Shown piece by piece: positions 51,647 through 61,049 of a stretch of DNA of 64,000 nt. The DNA is from Microvirga pudoricolor (GTDB lineage: Bacteria > Pseudomonadota > Alphaproteobacteria > Rhizobiales > Beijerinckiaceae), in assembly GCF_016892705.1 (NCBI RefSeq), contig NZ_JAFEMB010000007.1:123390-187389 (forward strand), read 5' to 3'. The stretch's first letter is position 1, and every line of letters starts with the position of its first letter. Below the pieces are notes generated by a model, which ran no database searches, was not told the origin of the DNA, and was given only the letters and a program-made list of their open reading frames with translations. Made by a program: the position numbers and the translations under genes.

Positions 51647-52546
51647 ATGACCCAGCAAGCGCAAACCTCTACCTTCCCGGCCGGACAGGTCCCGCGGCTC
51701 CCGGGGATGTCGTTCGCATGGCTCGGGATCGTGCCCTTCATGATCTTCGCGGTCATGTTCCTGATCGCGCCGGCGGCGATCCTGGTGGTCGGCGCCTTTC
51801 AGGACCAGACCGGGGCTTTTACCCTCGAGAACATCGTCAACCTGTTCCAGCCCTCGATCATGAGCGCCTACTGGATCAGTATCCAGGTTAGCACCGCCTC
51901 GGCGCTCATCGGCGCGCTGATCGGCTTTTTCCTCGCCTACGCAGCGGTCTCGGGAGGGCTTCCGCAATCCGTGCGGGCGACGCTGATGACCTTCTCGGGC
52001 GTTGCCTCGAATTTCGCGGGCGTTCCGCTGGCGTTCGCGTTCCTGGCGACCCTGGGGCGCACCGGCCTCGTGACGACGCTTCTGGTGAAGTACGCCGGGT
52101 TCAACATCTACAGCACAGGCTTCAACCTCCTCAGCTTCTGGGGACTCGTGATCACCTACCTGTACTTCCAGATCCCGTTGATGATCCTCATCATCACGCC
52201 TGCCCTCGACGGCATCAAGAAGGATTGGGCCGAGGCCGCCTCCACACTGGGGGCCAGTCGCCTGGAATACTGGCGCTATGTGGCGTTCCCGATCCTGTGG
52301 CCGAGCCTCATGGGCACGATGCTGCTTCTCTTCGCCAATGCGTTCGGAGCCATCGCAACGGCCTATGCGCTGACGGGAAGTTCGCTGAACATCGCGCCGA
52401 TCCTGCTCTATGCGCAGATTCGCGGCGACGTGCTGCACAACCCCCATCTCGGGTATGCGCTCGCCTTCGGCATGATCGTCATCACGGGCCTGTCCAACGG
52501 TCTCTACATCTGGCTGCGCGGCCGCAGCGAAAGGTGGCTGCGGTGA
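51647..52546 (+). CDS. ABC transporter permease, PotB/ferric-type
   Basis: A 299-residue inner-membrane permease with about six membrane segments and the EAA-type loop KKDWAEAASTLGASRLEYWRYV near residues 192-213. It overlaps the second permease through a GTGA sequence, so the two are translated together. Confidence 0.9.
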   Translation: MTQQAQTSTFPAGQVPRLPGMSFAWLGIVPFMIFAVMFLIAPAAILVVGAFQDQTGAFTLENIVNLFQPSIMSAYWISIQVSTASALIGALIGFFLAYAAVSGGLPQSVRATLMTFSGVASNFAGVPLAFAFLATLGRTGLVTTLLVKYAGFNIYSTGFNLLSFWGLVITYLYFQIPLMILIITPALDGIKKDWAEAASTLGASRLEYWRYVAFPILWPSLMGTMLLLFANAFGAIATAYALTGSSLNIAPILLYAQIRGDVLHNPHLGYALAFGMIVITGLSNGLYIWLRGRSERWLR

Positions 52547-53331
52547 AAAATTCGCGCCTCGGCTCCTGGCTCACGATCGTCCTCGGCGCCGCCTATTTCC
52601 TGATCCCGCTCATCGCGACTGTCGAATTCTCCCTGCGCATGAAGCGCGGCGAGTACAGCCTCGAGGCCTACCGCGTCGTGCTGACGGATCCCCGCTTCCA
52701 GGCGACCTTCGGGTACTCGACCCTGATCGCCCTTGCGACCATCGTCGTGGGAGTGCTGCTGGTGGTGCCGACCGCCTACTGGGTGCAGCTGCGCCTGCCC
52801 CGCTGGCGGCCGGTGGTGGAGTTCGTGACCCTGCTTCCGCTCGTGATCCCGCCCATCGTGCTGGTGTTCGGCTTCCTGCGGCTCTACAACAGCTCGTCGT
52901 GGCTGCCGCTCACGGGCAGTGCGCGGGGCACGGATGTGCTCCTGACCCTGGGATACGCCACCCTGGCGCTCCCCTACATGTACCGCGCCGTCGATACGGG
53001 CCTTCGCGCCATCGACATCCGCACGCTGACCCAGGCGGCCGAGAGCCTGGGCGCGAGCTGGCCCACCATCCTGTTCCGCGTGATCCTGCCGAACGTTCGC
53101 GTGGCGGTTCTGAGTGGCGCGTTCCTGACCTTCGCCATCGTGATCGGCGAATTCACCATCGCGAGCCTCCTCAATGCTCCGGCCTTCGGGCCCTACCTGC
53201 AATTGATCGGTGCGAACCGGGCCTACGAGCCCTCCGCCCTGGCCATCATCGCCTTCATGATCACCTGGGCCTGCATGGGGCTGATCCAGGTCGTCGGTCG
53301 GGGCGCCAACCGCTATCGCGCGGCGCGCTGA
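52543..53331 (+). CDS. ABC transporter permease, PotC/ferric-type
   Basis: A 262-residue inner-membrane permease beginning with a GTG in GTGA (VKNSRLGSWLTIVLG). Its EAA-type motif is RTLTQAAESLGASWPTILFRV near residues 162-182, and six hydrophobic segments are visible. A much longer frame beginning at 52225 is a read-through of another frame and was not used. Confidence 0.9.
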   Translation: MKNSRLGSWLTIVLGAAYFLIPLIATVEFSLRMKRGEYSLEAYRVVLTDPRFQATFGYSTLIALATIVVGVLLVVPTAYWVQLRLPRWRPVVEFVTLLPLVIPPIVLVFGFLRLYNSSSWLPLTGSARGTDVLLTLGYATLALPYMYRAVDTGLRAIDIRTLTQAAESLGASWPTILFRVILPNVRVAVLSGAFLTFAIVIGEFTIASLLNAPAFGPYLQLIGANRAYEPSALAIIAFMITWACMGLIQVVGRGANRYRAAR

Positions 53332-53342
53332 GGAAAGAGACC

Positions 53343-54413
53343 ATGAGCTTTCTCGATATCGTCAACCTCCAGAAGTCCTTCGGCAGCGCCTATGCGGTCA
53401 AGAACTTCAATCTGTCCGTGGTGCGGGGCGAGTTCGTCTCCTTCCTCGGCCCCTCTGGCTGCGGCAAGACCACGACCCTTCGCATGATCGCCGGCTTCGA
53501 GCACCCGACCGCCGGGCTCATCCGCATCGACGGCAAGGACGTGACGAATCTGCGGCCGAACCAGCGCAAGATCGGCATGGTGTTCCAGTCCTATGCCCTG
53601 TTCCCCAACATGACGGTGGCCGAGAACGTGGCCTTCGGCCTCAAGGTCGCCCGCAAGCCCGCCGAAGAGGTCAAGGCCCGCGTGGCCGAGATGCTGAAGC
53701 TCATCGGCCTGCCGCATCTGGGCGATCGCTACCCTTACCAGCTGTCAGGCGGCCAGCAGCAGCGGGTTGCCTTGGCCCGCGCCATTGCGCCCAAGCCGCA
53801 GATCCTTCTCCTCGACGAGCCGCTCTCGGCCCTGGACGCCAAGATCCGCATCTCGCTTCGGGAGGAGATCCGCGCGGTGCAGCGGGAACTCGGCATCACG
53901 ACCATCTATGTCACGCACGATCAGGAGGAGGCCCTGTCGATGTCGGACCGGATCGTGGTGATGAACGAGGGGCAGGTGGAGCAGATCGGCAATCCGTTCG
54001 AGATCTACAACCGTCCCAGTACCCGCTTCGTGGCATCCTTCGTGGGAACGCTGAACATCCTTCGGGCCAAGGTGGTCGACGGCGCCTCGGGGCGCGTGGC
54101 GGTCGACGGACAGGAAATCATCCTGCCGCACGGCCTGCCGGTATCCGGCGCCGGAGAAGCGACGCTGGCCCTGCGTCCCGAGGCCATCACCCTCAACGCC
54201 CACGACGCCTCGGGCAGCCGCCTCGATGGCACGATCGACGAGGTCAGCTTCCTGGGCTCCGTCATCCGCATCCGCGTGCGCCTTCAGAACAACATCGTCA
54301 CGCTCGACACGTTCAACAATGTCGGTCACCGCCCACCGGAGCGGGGTCAGCCCGCGACGATCAGCTTCGCGCGGGAGGACGTGTTGGTGCTGGACGAACC
54401 GCAAGCCGCCTAG
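53343..54413 (+). CDS. ABC transporter ATP-binding protein, PotA/FbpC-like
   Basis: A 356-residue ATPase with Walker A GPSGCGKTT near residue 38, signature [13 protein letters not shown], Walker B ILLLDEPLSALDAK and a C-terminal TOBE domain (LALRPEAITLN). It completes the 50447 operon. It may also drive the permease at 43-45 kb, which lacks its own ATPase, because both are of the same type. It ends on the CTAG shared with the convergent hydrolase gene. Confidence 0.93.
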   Translation: MSFLDIVNLQKSFGSAYAVKNFNLSVVRGEFVSFLGPSGCGKTTTLRMIAGFEHPTAGLIRIDGKDVTNLRPNQRKIGMVFQSYALFPNMTVAENVAFGLKVARKPAEEVKARVAEMLKLIGLPHLGDRYPYQLSGGQQQRVALARAIAPKPQILLLDEPLSALDAKIRISLREEIRAVQRELGITTIYVTHDQEEALSMSDRIVVMNEGQVEQIGNPFEIYNRPSTRFVASFVGTLNILRAKVVDGASGRVAVDGQEIILPHGLPVSGAGEATLALRPEAITLNAHDASGSRLDGTIDEVSFLGSVIRIRVRLQNNIVTLDTFNNVGHRPPERGQPATISFAREDVLVLDEPQAA

Positions 54414-55633
54414 GGCACGGTCTGTCCGGTGAGGGTCTCGCCGAGATCCTGTACGTGTTCGCCGAGATTCTCCCGGGTTCGCGGGTCGACGATGGCGACG
54501 GGCGCCGAGACGATGACGCCGGCGGCCTTGCCGACCGTCGAGGCAGCGCCGGCAGCGGCGCCGATGATGACGTCGCCCACGCCGACGCGGTTATCCGTCA
54601 GCACCTGACCCGATGCGAGCTGCTGACCGATCATCTGGACGACTTCGGGGCTCTGGGCGAACTTGCTGTGATTGAGCGAGTCGTCCGATTTGAGCGTCGT
54701 CAGGTTGATGACGTTGATCTTGGTCGCTTCCAGCTCGCTCCGATAGGGCTCTACTTCGGGATCGATGGCGCCAAGGCGCACAGAATCGCCCCAGACCCGC
54801 CTCGAGAAGGCCAGCGCCCGGTCGTCGGCTGAGACGAACAGTGTGAAATCCGGGTGGTTCGGGCCCATGTCCTTGATCTGCTGGCGGGCCAGATCCACGT
54901 CCACGTCCGGCGCGGCCAGAAGCACGTTCCGGATCTTCGGCGCGACGCGCCCGTCGCGAATCGCCATTTGGCGCAAGGCTTCCAGCGTCACGACGTTGCC
55001 CATCGAATGGGCCAGGATCGAAATCTCGCCGACGGACGGATCCTGCGCCAGCGCCTTCAGGACGGTTTCAAGGGCGTTGCGGGAATAGGTGCTGCTCTCC
55101 CGGTCCCAGCCATAGGCCAGGATGCTGCCCCGGGACGGCCAGGTGAACAGCACCGGCACCACGGGGGCGCTGGAATCGTGCACGATTTGGGCGAAGCGGA
55201 AGACCGCGTCGTCGAACCGGTTGTTGAAGCCGTGAATGAACACCAGGACCCGGCGCTTGGGAACCTTCGCGACGGCGCGGTTGAACCAGGTGAGCGCCTG
55301 CTTGCGGTCGATCACATCGGCCTTGAGGGTTACGAAGTCCGTCGCTGGGTTTCCTGGCACCCGGCTCGGCCATTGAACCTCGCCCACCTTGCGGGCGCTT
55401 TCGGGCGGGATCGAGACCGTGATGTTGGCGAACGACAGAGCCGGCCCCCGGGCGCCGGAGAACATCTCGACGGGATCGGCAGGCAACCGCGTGGTGGCCA
55501 CCAGCATGTCGACCTGGCTTGTTCCCTGTGCGGTTCCCGCGACCGGCACGAGGGTTCCCCGCAGGGTGGAGCAGGCCGAGAGGCTCACGGCTAAGGCAAG
55601 CGCGGCGCAGAGCCGGAACGCACGCGTCATCAT
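54410..55633 (-). CDS. Lipoprotein of the DUF900 alpha/beta-hydrolase family
   Basis: A 407-residue protein with a lipoprotein signal (LALAVSLSACST, cysteine C21), so it is probably membrane anchored. The alpha/beta-hydrolase core shows VLVFIHGFNNRFDDAVFRFAQ, the nucleophile in ISILAHSMGN and AAPDVDVDLARQQI. This matches the DUF900 type of putative esterase. The C-terminal 80 residues are Gly/Ala-rich and hydrophobic. It overlaps the MscS gene by four bases (ATGA), suggesting cotranscription. Confidence 0.85.
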   Translation of the reverse strand: MMTRAFRLCAALALAVSLSACSTLRGTLVPVAGTAQGTSQVDMLVATTRLPADPVEMFSGARGPALSFANITVSIPPESARKVGEVQWPSRVPGNPATDFVTLKADVIDRKQALTWFNRAVAKVPKRRVLVFIHGFNNRFDDAVFRFAQIVHDSSAPVVPVLFTWPSRGSILAYGWDRESSTYSRNALETVLKALAQDPSVGEISILAHSMGNVVTLEALRQMAIRDGRVAPKIRNVLLAAPDVDVDLARQQIKDMGPNHPDFTLFVSADDRALAFSRRVWGDSVRLGAIDPEVEPYRSELEATKINVINLTTLKSDDSLNHSKFAQSPEVVQMIGQQLASGQVLTDNRVGVGDVIIGAAAGAASTVGKAAGVIVSAPVAIVDPRTRENLGEHVQDLGETLTGQTVP

Positions 55634-57618
55634 GAGGAAGTTCCTGTGGGGGCGGACGCGACGACCGCGACGGGGGCGGCCGGTCGGGCTGACGGGCTTG
55701 CCGCAGGGGCAGGGGCAGGCGAGGTCGGTGCCGCCGCCGCTTCGGCGGGGCTGGGCGGCAGCGTGACGGGTGAAGGCAGGCTCAGGGGCTTTGGAACGGC
55801 GATGATGCCGTAATCCCTGAAGCCCTGCTGCACGGCGGTCAGCACAGCCTTGCGGACGGCGAATTGCTTGCCGGCCTTGGCTTTGAACTTGCCGCGAATG
55901 AGCAGGGTGCCGTCCTCGACATCCGCGATGCCCTGGCTTTTGAAGGGTTCGAGCAGGTCCTGGTTGAGCTCGGGATCGTCCGCGATGTCCTGGCCGACCT
56001 TTTTGAACAGTTTGCGGACTTGGTCGACATCCGTGTCGAACGGGACCCGGAAGACGAGTTTCTCGATCACCCAGTCGCGGCTGAAATTCTGCACCTTGCC
56101 GATCTGGCCGTAAGGCAGCGTGGTGAGTGCGCCTCGAGCGTGGCGCAGGCTCACGGACCGGATCGAGATCTTTTCCACCGTGCCCTTCGCGCCAGAGGAC
56201 TCGATGTACTCACCGAGCCGGAAAGCGTCGTCGATAAGGAAGAACAGCCCGGACACGATGTCCTTCACAAGGGTCTGGGATCCGAAGCCGATGGCGAGGC
56301 CGAAGACGCTGAGGCCCGTGATGATGGGCCACACGTTCACACCGATGGAGATCAGCATGGTAAGCATGGCGAGCGCGAAGATGCTGGCCTTCGCGGTGCC
56401 GCCGAGAAGCGGCAGCAGGGTGCCGAGGCGGGAACGGGGCCCGGAGAGTTCCACTGCCGTGCCGCTATGCCCTTCGGCCTTGGCGACCCGGCTCGTGAGG
56501 GAGCCGACCACGTTCCACAGGAAGGCGGACGCCAAGGAAATCAGCGCGAGTTCCACCGCGCCCGTGGTGACGGTCGAGTAATTCGCCCCGAACGCCACGA
56601 ACACGGGCAAGACCCACATATAGCCCAGCAGGATCAGCACCGTAATGGCGCTGGCGAACCGAACCGTCCGCCGCAGGGCGACCGCCAGAACTGTCTTCTT
56701 CGGGTTGTCGAGGCCGTGCTCGGCCCAACGTGCCAGAACCGCGTCGATATGAGGGGCGACCAGGAACAGGAGCAGGGTCAGGAAGGTGGGCAAGCCGGGG
56801 AGAGGGCGTCCGAGCAGGAGACTGACCTGCGCGACCACGAACGTCATGACGATGGCCGCGATGGCGATCCAGGGCCAAACGGCCGCCAGCCGCCGCCTGG
56901 GGCGGGAGATCGGGCGCGGTCCCGTCAGCATGACAGCTACCGTCAGGTGGTACCGCCCATAGGCAAAAGCGAGCAGCAACGCGACCGGGAGCGAGATGAA
57001 CAGCGTGCCCACGACATCGCGCAGGCCGGAGCCGGCCTGCCAAAAGCGCAGGCAGATCGAAAGCGCGACACCGAACAGGGCCCAGCAGACCCCGAAGGTC
57101 AGCAACTGGCGGAAGGAGCGCTGACGCGTCCGAAGTTTTCGCAGCTTCTGGATCCAGCGCACCCGGAGCAGGCTCTTGAGGAGCATATGGGCCAGCACGC
57201 ACAGGATGGTGGCCAGAACCCACAGGCGGATGTTGCTGCGGATCGCCTCGTTGGCGACCAGGAGGCGGGTGCCCACCAACATGACGACGAACGCGATGAC
57301 GATTCCGGCGCTCTCGGCCAAAAGACGGCGCCAGCCCGACGAGGCGGCGATCCGCCGGTCCAGGGCGACGCGGGTGCCATGGACGATGCCGTAGGTCACC
57401 AGGGCGGCGGCCACGCAGGCGAGAAGAACGGAGGAGAGGGACCAGCCCTGCTGGCCCAGATAGGTTTGTACGGCCGTCACGTCGGCACCGATCTGGCCGA
57501 TGGAGGTCAGCCGGGCCCTGAAACCGCCTTCCACGGCTGCAGCGAATGCCTCGATCCAGCCCGCTGCGGCCGTCATGTCTCCCGTCAGCTCGGCCGGCTC
57601 TGCCATCCTGGTCCCCAT
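55630..57618 (-). CDS. Large MscS-family mechanosensitive channel
   Basis: A 662-residue inner-membrane protein with about ten or eleven hydrophobic segments, longer than the usual 280-residue MscS. The conserved pore and beta domain is near residues 440-600: GFGSQTLVKDIVSGLFFLIDD, then LGEYIESSGAKGTVEKISIRSVSL and LPYGQIGKVQNFSRDW. Such long relatives add extra helices that may sense membrane tension. The C-terminal end is Pro/Ala-rich. A start at 57606 is an alternative. Confidence 0.9.
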   Translation of the reverse strand: MGTRMAEPAELTGDMTAAAGWIEAFAAAVEGGFRARLTSIGQIGADVTAVQTYLGQQGWSLSSVLLACVAAALVTYGIVHGTRVALDRRIAASSGWRRLLAESAGIVIAFVVMLVGTRLLVANEAIRSNIRLWVLATILCVLAHMLLKSLLRVRWIQKLRKLRTRQRSFRQLLTFGVCWALFGVALSICLRFWQAGSGLRDVVGTLFISLPVALLLAFAYGRYHLTVAVMLTGPRPISRPRRRLAAVWPWIAIAAIVMTFVVAQVSLLLGRPLPGLPTFLTLLLFLVAPHIDAVLARWAEHGLDNPKKTVLAVALRRTVRFASAITVLILLGYMWVLPVFVAFGANYSTVTTGAVELALISLASAFLWNVVGSLTSRVAKAEGHSGTAVELSGPRSRLGTLLPLLGGTAKASIFALAMLTMLISIGVNVWPIITGLSVFGLAIGFGSQTLVKDIVSGLFFLIDDAFRLGEYIESSGAKGTVEKISIRSVSLRHARGALTTLPYGQIGKVQNFSRDWVIEKLVFRVPFDTDVDQVRKLFKKVGQDIADDPELNQDLLEPFKSQGIADVEDGTLLIRGKFKAKAGKQFAVRKAVLTAVQQGFRDYGIIAVPKPLSLPSPVTLPPSPAEAAAAPTSPAPAPAASPSARPAAPVAVVASAPTGTSS

Positions 57619-57981
57619 TGATCGGTTCTGTTGCCGGGCAAGCGCATTCTCGCAGCCGGCGGACTTTTATACAGACAAGGTCTATACCCGGCGGCCAGTA
57701 GAAGAAAGGGAGATCCGCTCCTTCCCCTAGGGGGCACGCCAGTATTCGCCTCTTACGATTAATGGCGGAAACCTCCGAGCGCCCCTCGGATGCTTGAGAA
57801 GGGCGTTCTCGACTGAGCCTCCCGGGAGGAAGAAAATTCTCCCGCTCCGGGCAGGCGAATGCCGCTTGCGTGGACAGCATAACGCATTGCACACTTCCGG
57901 ACGATGTCAGAACGGCGCAATCCGGCTTTAAGCTTGGCCATGGCCGCCGTGGGGATGGCTTGCAACTGGGGGAAATATCGC
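57619..57981. other. Divergent intergenic region with palindromes
   Basis: These 363 bases separate the MscS gene from the amino acid ABC operon and hold no gene. They contain a 12-bp palindrome CCTCCCGGGAGG at 57818-57829 and a small hairpin TCCGAG-CGCCC-CTCGGA at 57775-57791. Neither is clearly tied to a promoter. Confidence 0.5.
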
Positions 57982-58827
57982 ATGTTCAAAGCCCGTATCG
58001 TCCTGGCCGGGTGCCTTTTGGCCGCCTCGGCCCTGCTGGGTGCGCAGGCCCAGGACGCACCGCTGAAATCCGCCATCGACAGCACGTTCGCGCCCCATGC
58101 CATGCCCAAGATTTCGGGCGGGCTCGAAGGCTTCAACATCGACGTGGTCGATGAGATCTCCCGGCGCATCAAGCGTCCCATCAACGTGGATGGCGCCCAG
58201 TTCTCCGTCCTGATCCCGGCCTTGCAAGCGGGAACCTACGACTTCCTCACGGCCGTGGTGACGGTCACGCCCGAGCGGGCCGAGCAGATGCTGTTCATGG
58301 AAGGGTTCGTGGACGCGGATTACCGGTTCCTGACCCTCAAGAACGAGCCGGACATCACCTCCCTCGACCAGCTCAAGGGCAAGGTCATCGCGGTCCAGAA
58401 GGGTTCGATCTACGAAAAGTTCGTGCAGGACCAGGCCCAGAAGATCGGCTGGACGGCCGAATCCTACGCCACCAGCACCGACGCCGTGCAGGCGGTGCTG
58501 TCCGGCCGGGCCTACGCCAACATCTCGGCCGCAACCGTCACGGCCTGGGTGGTGAAGAACAACCCGCGCCTCAAGAACTCCTACCTCGTCCAGACCGGCC
58601 TCGTGTGGTCGATGCCCCTGCGGCATGACAGCAAGGCCTTGCGCAACCAGCTCGAAGGCGCCGTGGAGTGCATGAAGAAGGACGGAACGCTCGTGAAGCT
58701 CTATGAGAAGTGGTTCGGCGTCGCACCCGCCGCGGGCTCCTCGACGCTGACGATCTATCCTGGCTACGGCGTCCCCGGTACGCCCGGCTACGAGGCTGCC
58801 GAGCATTCCCTCTCATGCCCGAGCTAG
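57982..58827 (+). CDS. Polar amino acid ABC transporter substrate-binding protein (family 3)
   Basis: A 281-residue binder with a signal peptide ([20 protein letters not shown], cleaved near AQAQ) and the family-3 fold: [14 protein letters not shown], then [15 protein letters not shown] and VKLYEKWFG. The ATG at 57982 is supported by GGGGGA about 9 bases upstream. It binds an amino acid or derivative that the sequence does not specify. The ATPase gene overlaps its last 13 bases. Confidence 0.88.
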   Translation: MFKARIVLAGCLLAASALLGAQAQDAPLKSAIDSTFAPHAMPKISGGLEGFNIDVVDEISRRIKRPINVDGAQFSVLIPALQAGTYDFLTAVVTVTPERAEQMLFMEGFVDADYRFLTLKNEPDITSLDQLKGKVIAVQKGSIYEKFVQDQAQKIGWTAESYATSTDAVQAVLSGRAYANISAATVTAWVVKNNPRLKNSYLVQTGLVWSMPLRHDSKALRNQLEGAVECMKKDGTLVKLYEKWFGVAPAAGSSTLTIYPGYGVPGTPGYEAAEHSLSCPS

Positions 58828-59561
58828 GGCCCTTCCTGCTCGAGGCGAGAGGCGTCCGGAAAGCCTTCGGGACCAACGAGGTTCTCAAGGGGGTCGATCT
58901 TCTGGTCGCCCCTCGTGAACTCGTCTTTCTGATCGGCCCGTCGGGCTCCGGCAAAAGCACGCTTCTGCGCTGCTGCAACCGTCTGGAGGAGCCGACTGGA
59001 GGCACGATCCGCATCGGCGGCACCGACCTCCTGTCGCCCCGCACGGACATCAACCGGATGCGGCGTCAGGTCGGCATGGTGTTCCAAAGCTTCAACCTCT
59101 ACCCCCATCTCACCGCTCTGGGGAATGTTACGCTCGCCCTGCGCAAGGTGATGAAGCGATCACGGGCCGAGGCCGACGAGATCGGCATGGACAACCTGCG
59201 GCGGGTCGGGCTTGCCGAGAAAGCGGCGTCCTATCCGGGCGAATTGTCGGGCGGGCAGCAGCAGCGCGTGGCGATTGCCCGCGCCCTGGCGCTCGAGCCC
59301 AAGATCATCCTCATGGACGAGCCCACCTCGGCCCTCGATCCCGAGCTTGTCGGCAGCGTCCTGGCCGTGGTGCGGGATCTGCGGGACGCCGGCATGACCA
59401 TGGTGATCGCAAGTCATGAGATGCGCTTCGCCCGCGAGGCGGCGGACCGGGTTCTGTTCCTCGATGGGGGCGTCGTGGTGGAGGAGGGGCCTGCGGAGGC
59501 GATCTTCACCGCGCCTCGCGAGGAGCGGACGCGGCGCTTTTTGCATCAGGTCCGGCATTAG
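58815..59561 (+). CDS. Polar amino acid ABC transporter ATP-binding protein, GlnQ/HisP-like
   Basis: A 248-residue ATPase with Walker [10 protein letters not shown] near residue 41, signature [13 protein letters not shown], Walker [15 protein letters not shown] and the H-loop in VIASHEM. The ATG at 58815 overlaps the binder end. It drives the two permeases that follow. Confidence 0.93.
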   Translation: MPELGPFLLEARGVRKAFGTNEVLKGVDLLVAPRELVFLIGPSGSGKSTLLRCCNRLEEPTGGTIRIGGTDLLSPRTDINRMRRQVGMVFQSFNLYPHLTALGNVTLALRKVMKRSRAEADEIGMDNLRRVGLAEKAASYPGELSGGQQQRVAIARALALEPKIILMDEPTSALDPELVGSVLAVVRDLRDAGMTMVIASHEMRFAREAADRVLFLDGGVVVEEGPAEAIFTAPREERTRRFLHQVRH

Positions 59562-59562
59562 C

Positions 59563-60246
59563 ATGTCGGATTGGGACCGCTTCGTCTCGGCGTTCCTCAA
59601 CGTGAACGTGGCGGCCCGCTACTGGCCGGACATCCTGGCCGGGGTCGCCGTCACGGTCCTGATCGGCCTGGCCGTCGTGGTGACGGGCATCCTGGTCGGG
59701 CTTGGCCTGGCGGTCCTGCGCTCCCTCGGCAACCGCTTCGCCAACCTCCTCATCGTTCAGGCCGTGGATGTCCTTCGGTCCCTGCCGCCCCTGGTGATCA
59801 TCCTGGTGATCTATTTCGGTCTTCCCAACGTGGGGATCGCCCTGCCGAGCTTCGTGGTGCTTTGGCTGTCCCTTTCGGCGGTGCTCGCAGCCTTCGCCGA
59901 AGAGGTGTTCTGGGCCGGCATTACGGCCGTGCCGCAGGGGCAGTGGATGGCGGCGAGGTCCACGGGGCTCACCTTCGGGCAAGCGCTGACCTCCGTGGTC
60001 CTGCCCCAGGCGGTGCGGATCGCCATCCCGCCGCTGACCAACCGGACCATCTCCATCACGAAGAACACGGCGCTCGGCAGCGCCATCGGGGTCAGTGAGA
60101 TTCTCGGCCGGGCCATGTCTGCCCAGTCCTTTGCGGGCAATGCCACCCCGCTGACCATCGCGGCCGTTCTCTACGTCCTGATCTTCATTCCGCTTGTGGT
60201 CGCGTCCCGGTCCCTCGAGCGCCGCTACGCCTGGAGGCGGCGCTGA
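59563..60246 (+). CDS. Polar amino acid ABC transporter permease 1
   Basis: A 227-residue inner-membrane permease of the HisM/GlnP family with DVLRSLPPLVIILVIYFGLP near residues 67-86 and the EAA-type region PQGQWMAARSTGLTFGQA. It lies one base after the ATPase stop and overlaps the second permease by one base (TGATG). Confidence 0.9.
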   Translation: MSDWDRFVSAFLNVNVAARYWPDILAGVAVTVLIGLAVVVTGILVGLGLAVLRSLGNRFANLLIVQAVDVLRSLPPLVIILVIYFGLPNVGIALPSFVVLWLSLSAVLAAFAEEVFWAGITAVPQGQWMAARSTGLTFGQALTSVVLPQAVRIAIPPLTNRTISITKNTALGSAIGVSEILGRAMSAQSFAGNATPLTIAAVLYVLIFIPLVVASRSLERRYAWRRR

Positions 60247-60911
60247 TGGACGTCTTCCTGTCGGAATTCTTCAACGTCGACATCATGGTCAAGGTGGCGC
60301 CCTTAATCTTCAAAGGGTTCCTCCAGACCCTGCTGCTGTGCGTGATCCTCGTGCCCATCGGCCTCTGCGGCGGCCTCGGCGCCATGCTGCTTGCCACGAG
60401 CCGGAGCCGGTTCGTGCGCTGGCCCGCTGTGGCGGCGATCGATTTCTTCCGGTCGTTCCCGCCCCTCGTTCTGCTGATCTTCATCTATTCGGGCCTGCCG
60501 TTCGCGGGCATCCGCCTGAGTCCCCTGGCAGCCATCTGCATCGCCTTCCTGCTGAATGCCGCAAGCTATTACGGCGAGATCTATAGGGCCGGGGTCGAGA
60601 GTGTGCCGCGCGGCCAAGTCGAGGCCGGCCGGTCTACAGGCCTCGGTGCGGCCCAAACCTTCCTGTACATCACCCTGCCGCAGGCGGTAAGGAACGTCCT
60701 GCCCGAACTGCTCTCCAACACCGTGGAGCTCATCAAGCTCACGACCCTGGCCAGTGTCATTTCGGCTCCGGAACTGTTGCATTCGGCGGACTTGGCGCGA
60801 TCCTTGACCTACAACACCTCGCCCTTGATCATGGCGGCCGCCCTGTATCTGATCATGCTATGGCCCCTGGTTCGGATCATTCGCCGCCTGGAGCACAAAC
60901 TCGCCGGTTGA
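60246..60911 (+). CDS. Polar amino acid ABC transporter permease 2
   Basis: A 221-residue inner-membrane permease of the same family, with FFRSFPPLVLLIFIYSGLPF and the EAA-type region PRGQVEAGRSTGLGAAQTFL. It forms the heterodimer with permease 1 and closes the operon. Confidence 0.9.
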   Translation: MDVFLSEFFNVDIMVKVAPLIFKGFLQTLLLCVILVPIGLCGGLGAMLLATSRSRFVRWPAVAAIDFFRSFPPLVLLIFIYSGLPFAGIRLSPLAAICIAFLLNAASYYGEIYRAGVESVPRGQVEAGRSTGLGAAQTFLYITLPQAVRNVLPELLSNTVELIKLTTLASVISAPELLHSADLARSLTYNTSPLIMAAALYLIMLWPLVRIIRRLEHKLAG

Positions 60912-61049
60912 CGGCCTTTGCCTGGGATAACGCCCGGTCATCGGAGGGCAGGTGCCTTCATTTGGCCTATAAAAACCATCAGGAGGTGGTTGCGCCGGGA
61001 TCATCCAGCGCCCAGCTTCGTTGTTCATTCGTCTGAAATGGAAGAACCG

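Noticed and set aside
55864..57621. A 585-codon forward open frame opposite the MscS gene
   Set aside because: It is the antisense of a clear MscS-family protein and its Gln/Asp/Arg-rich product matches nothing.
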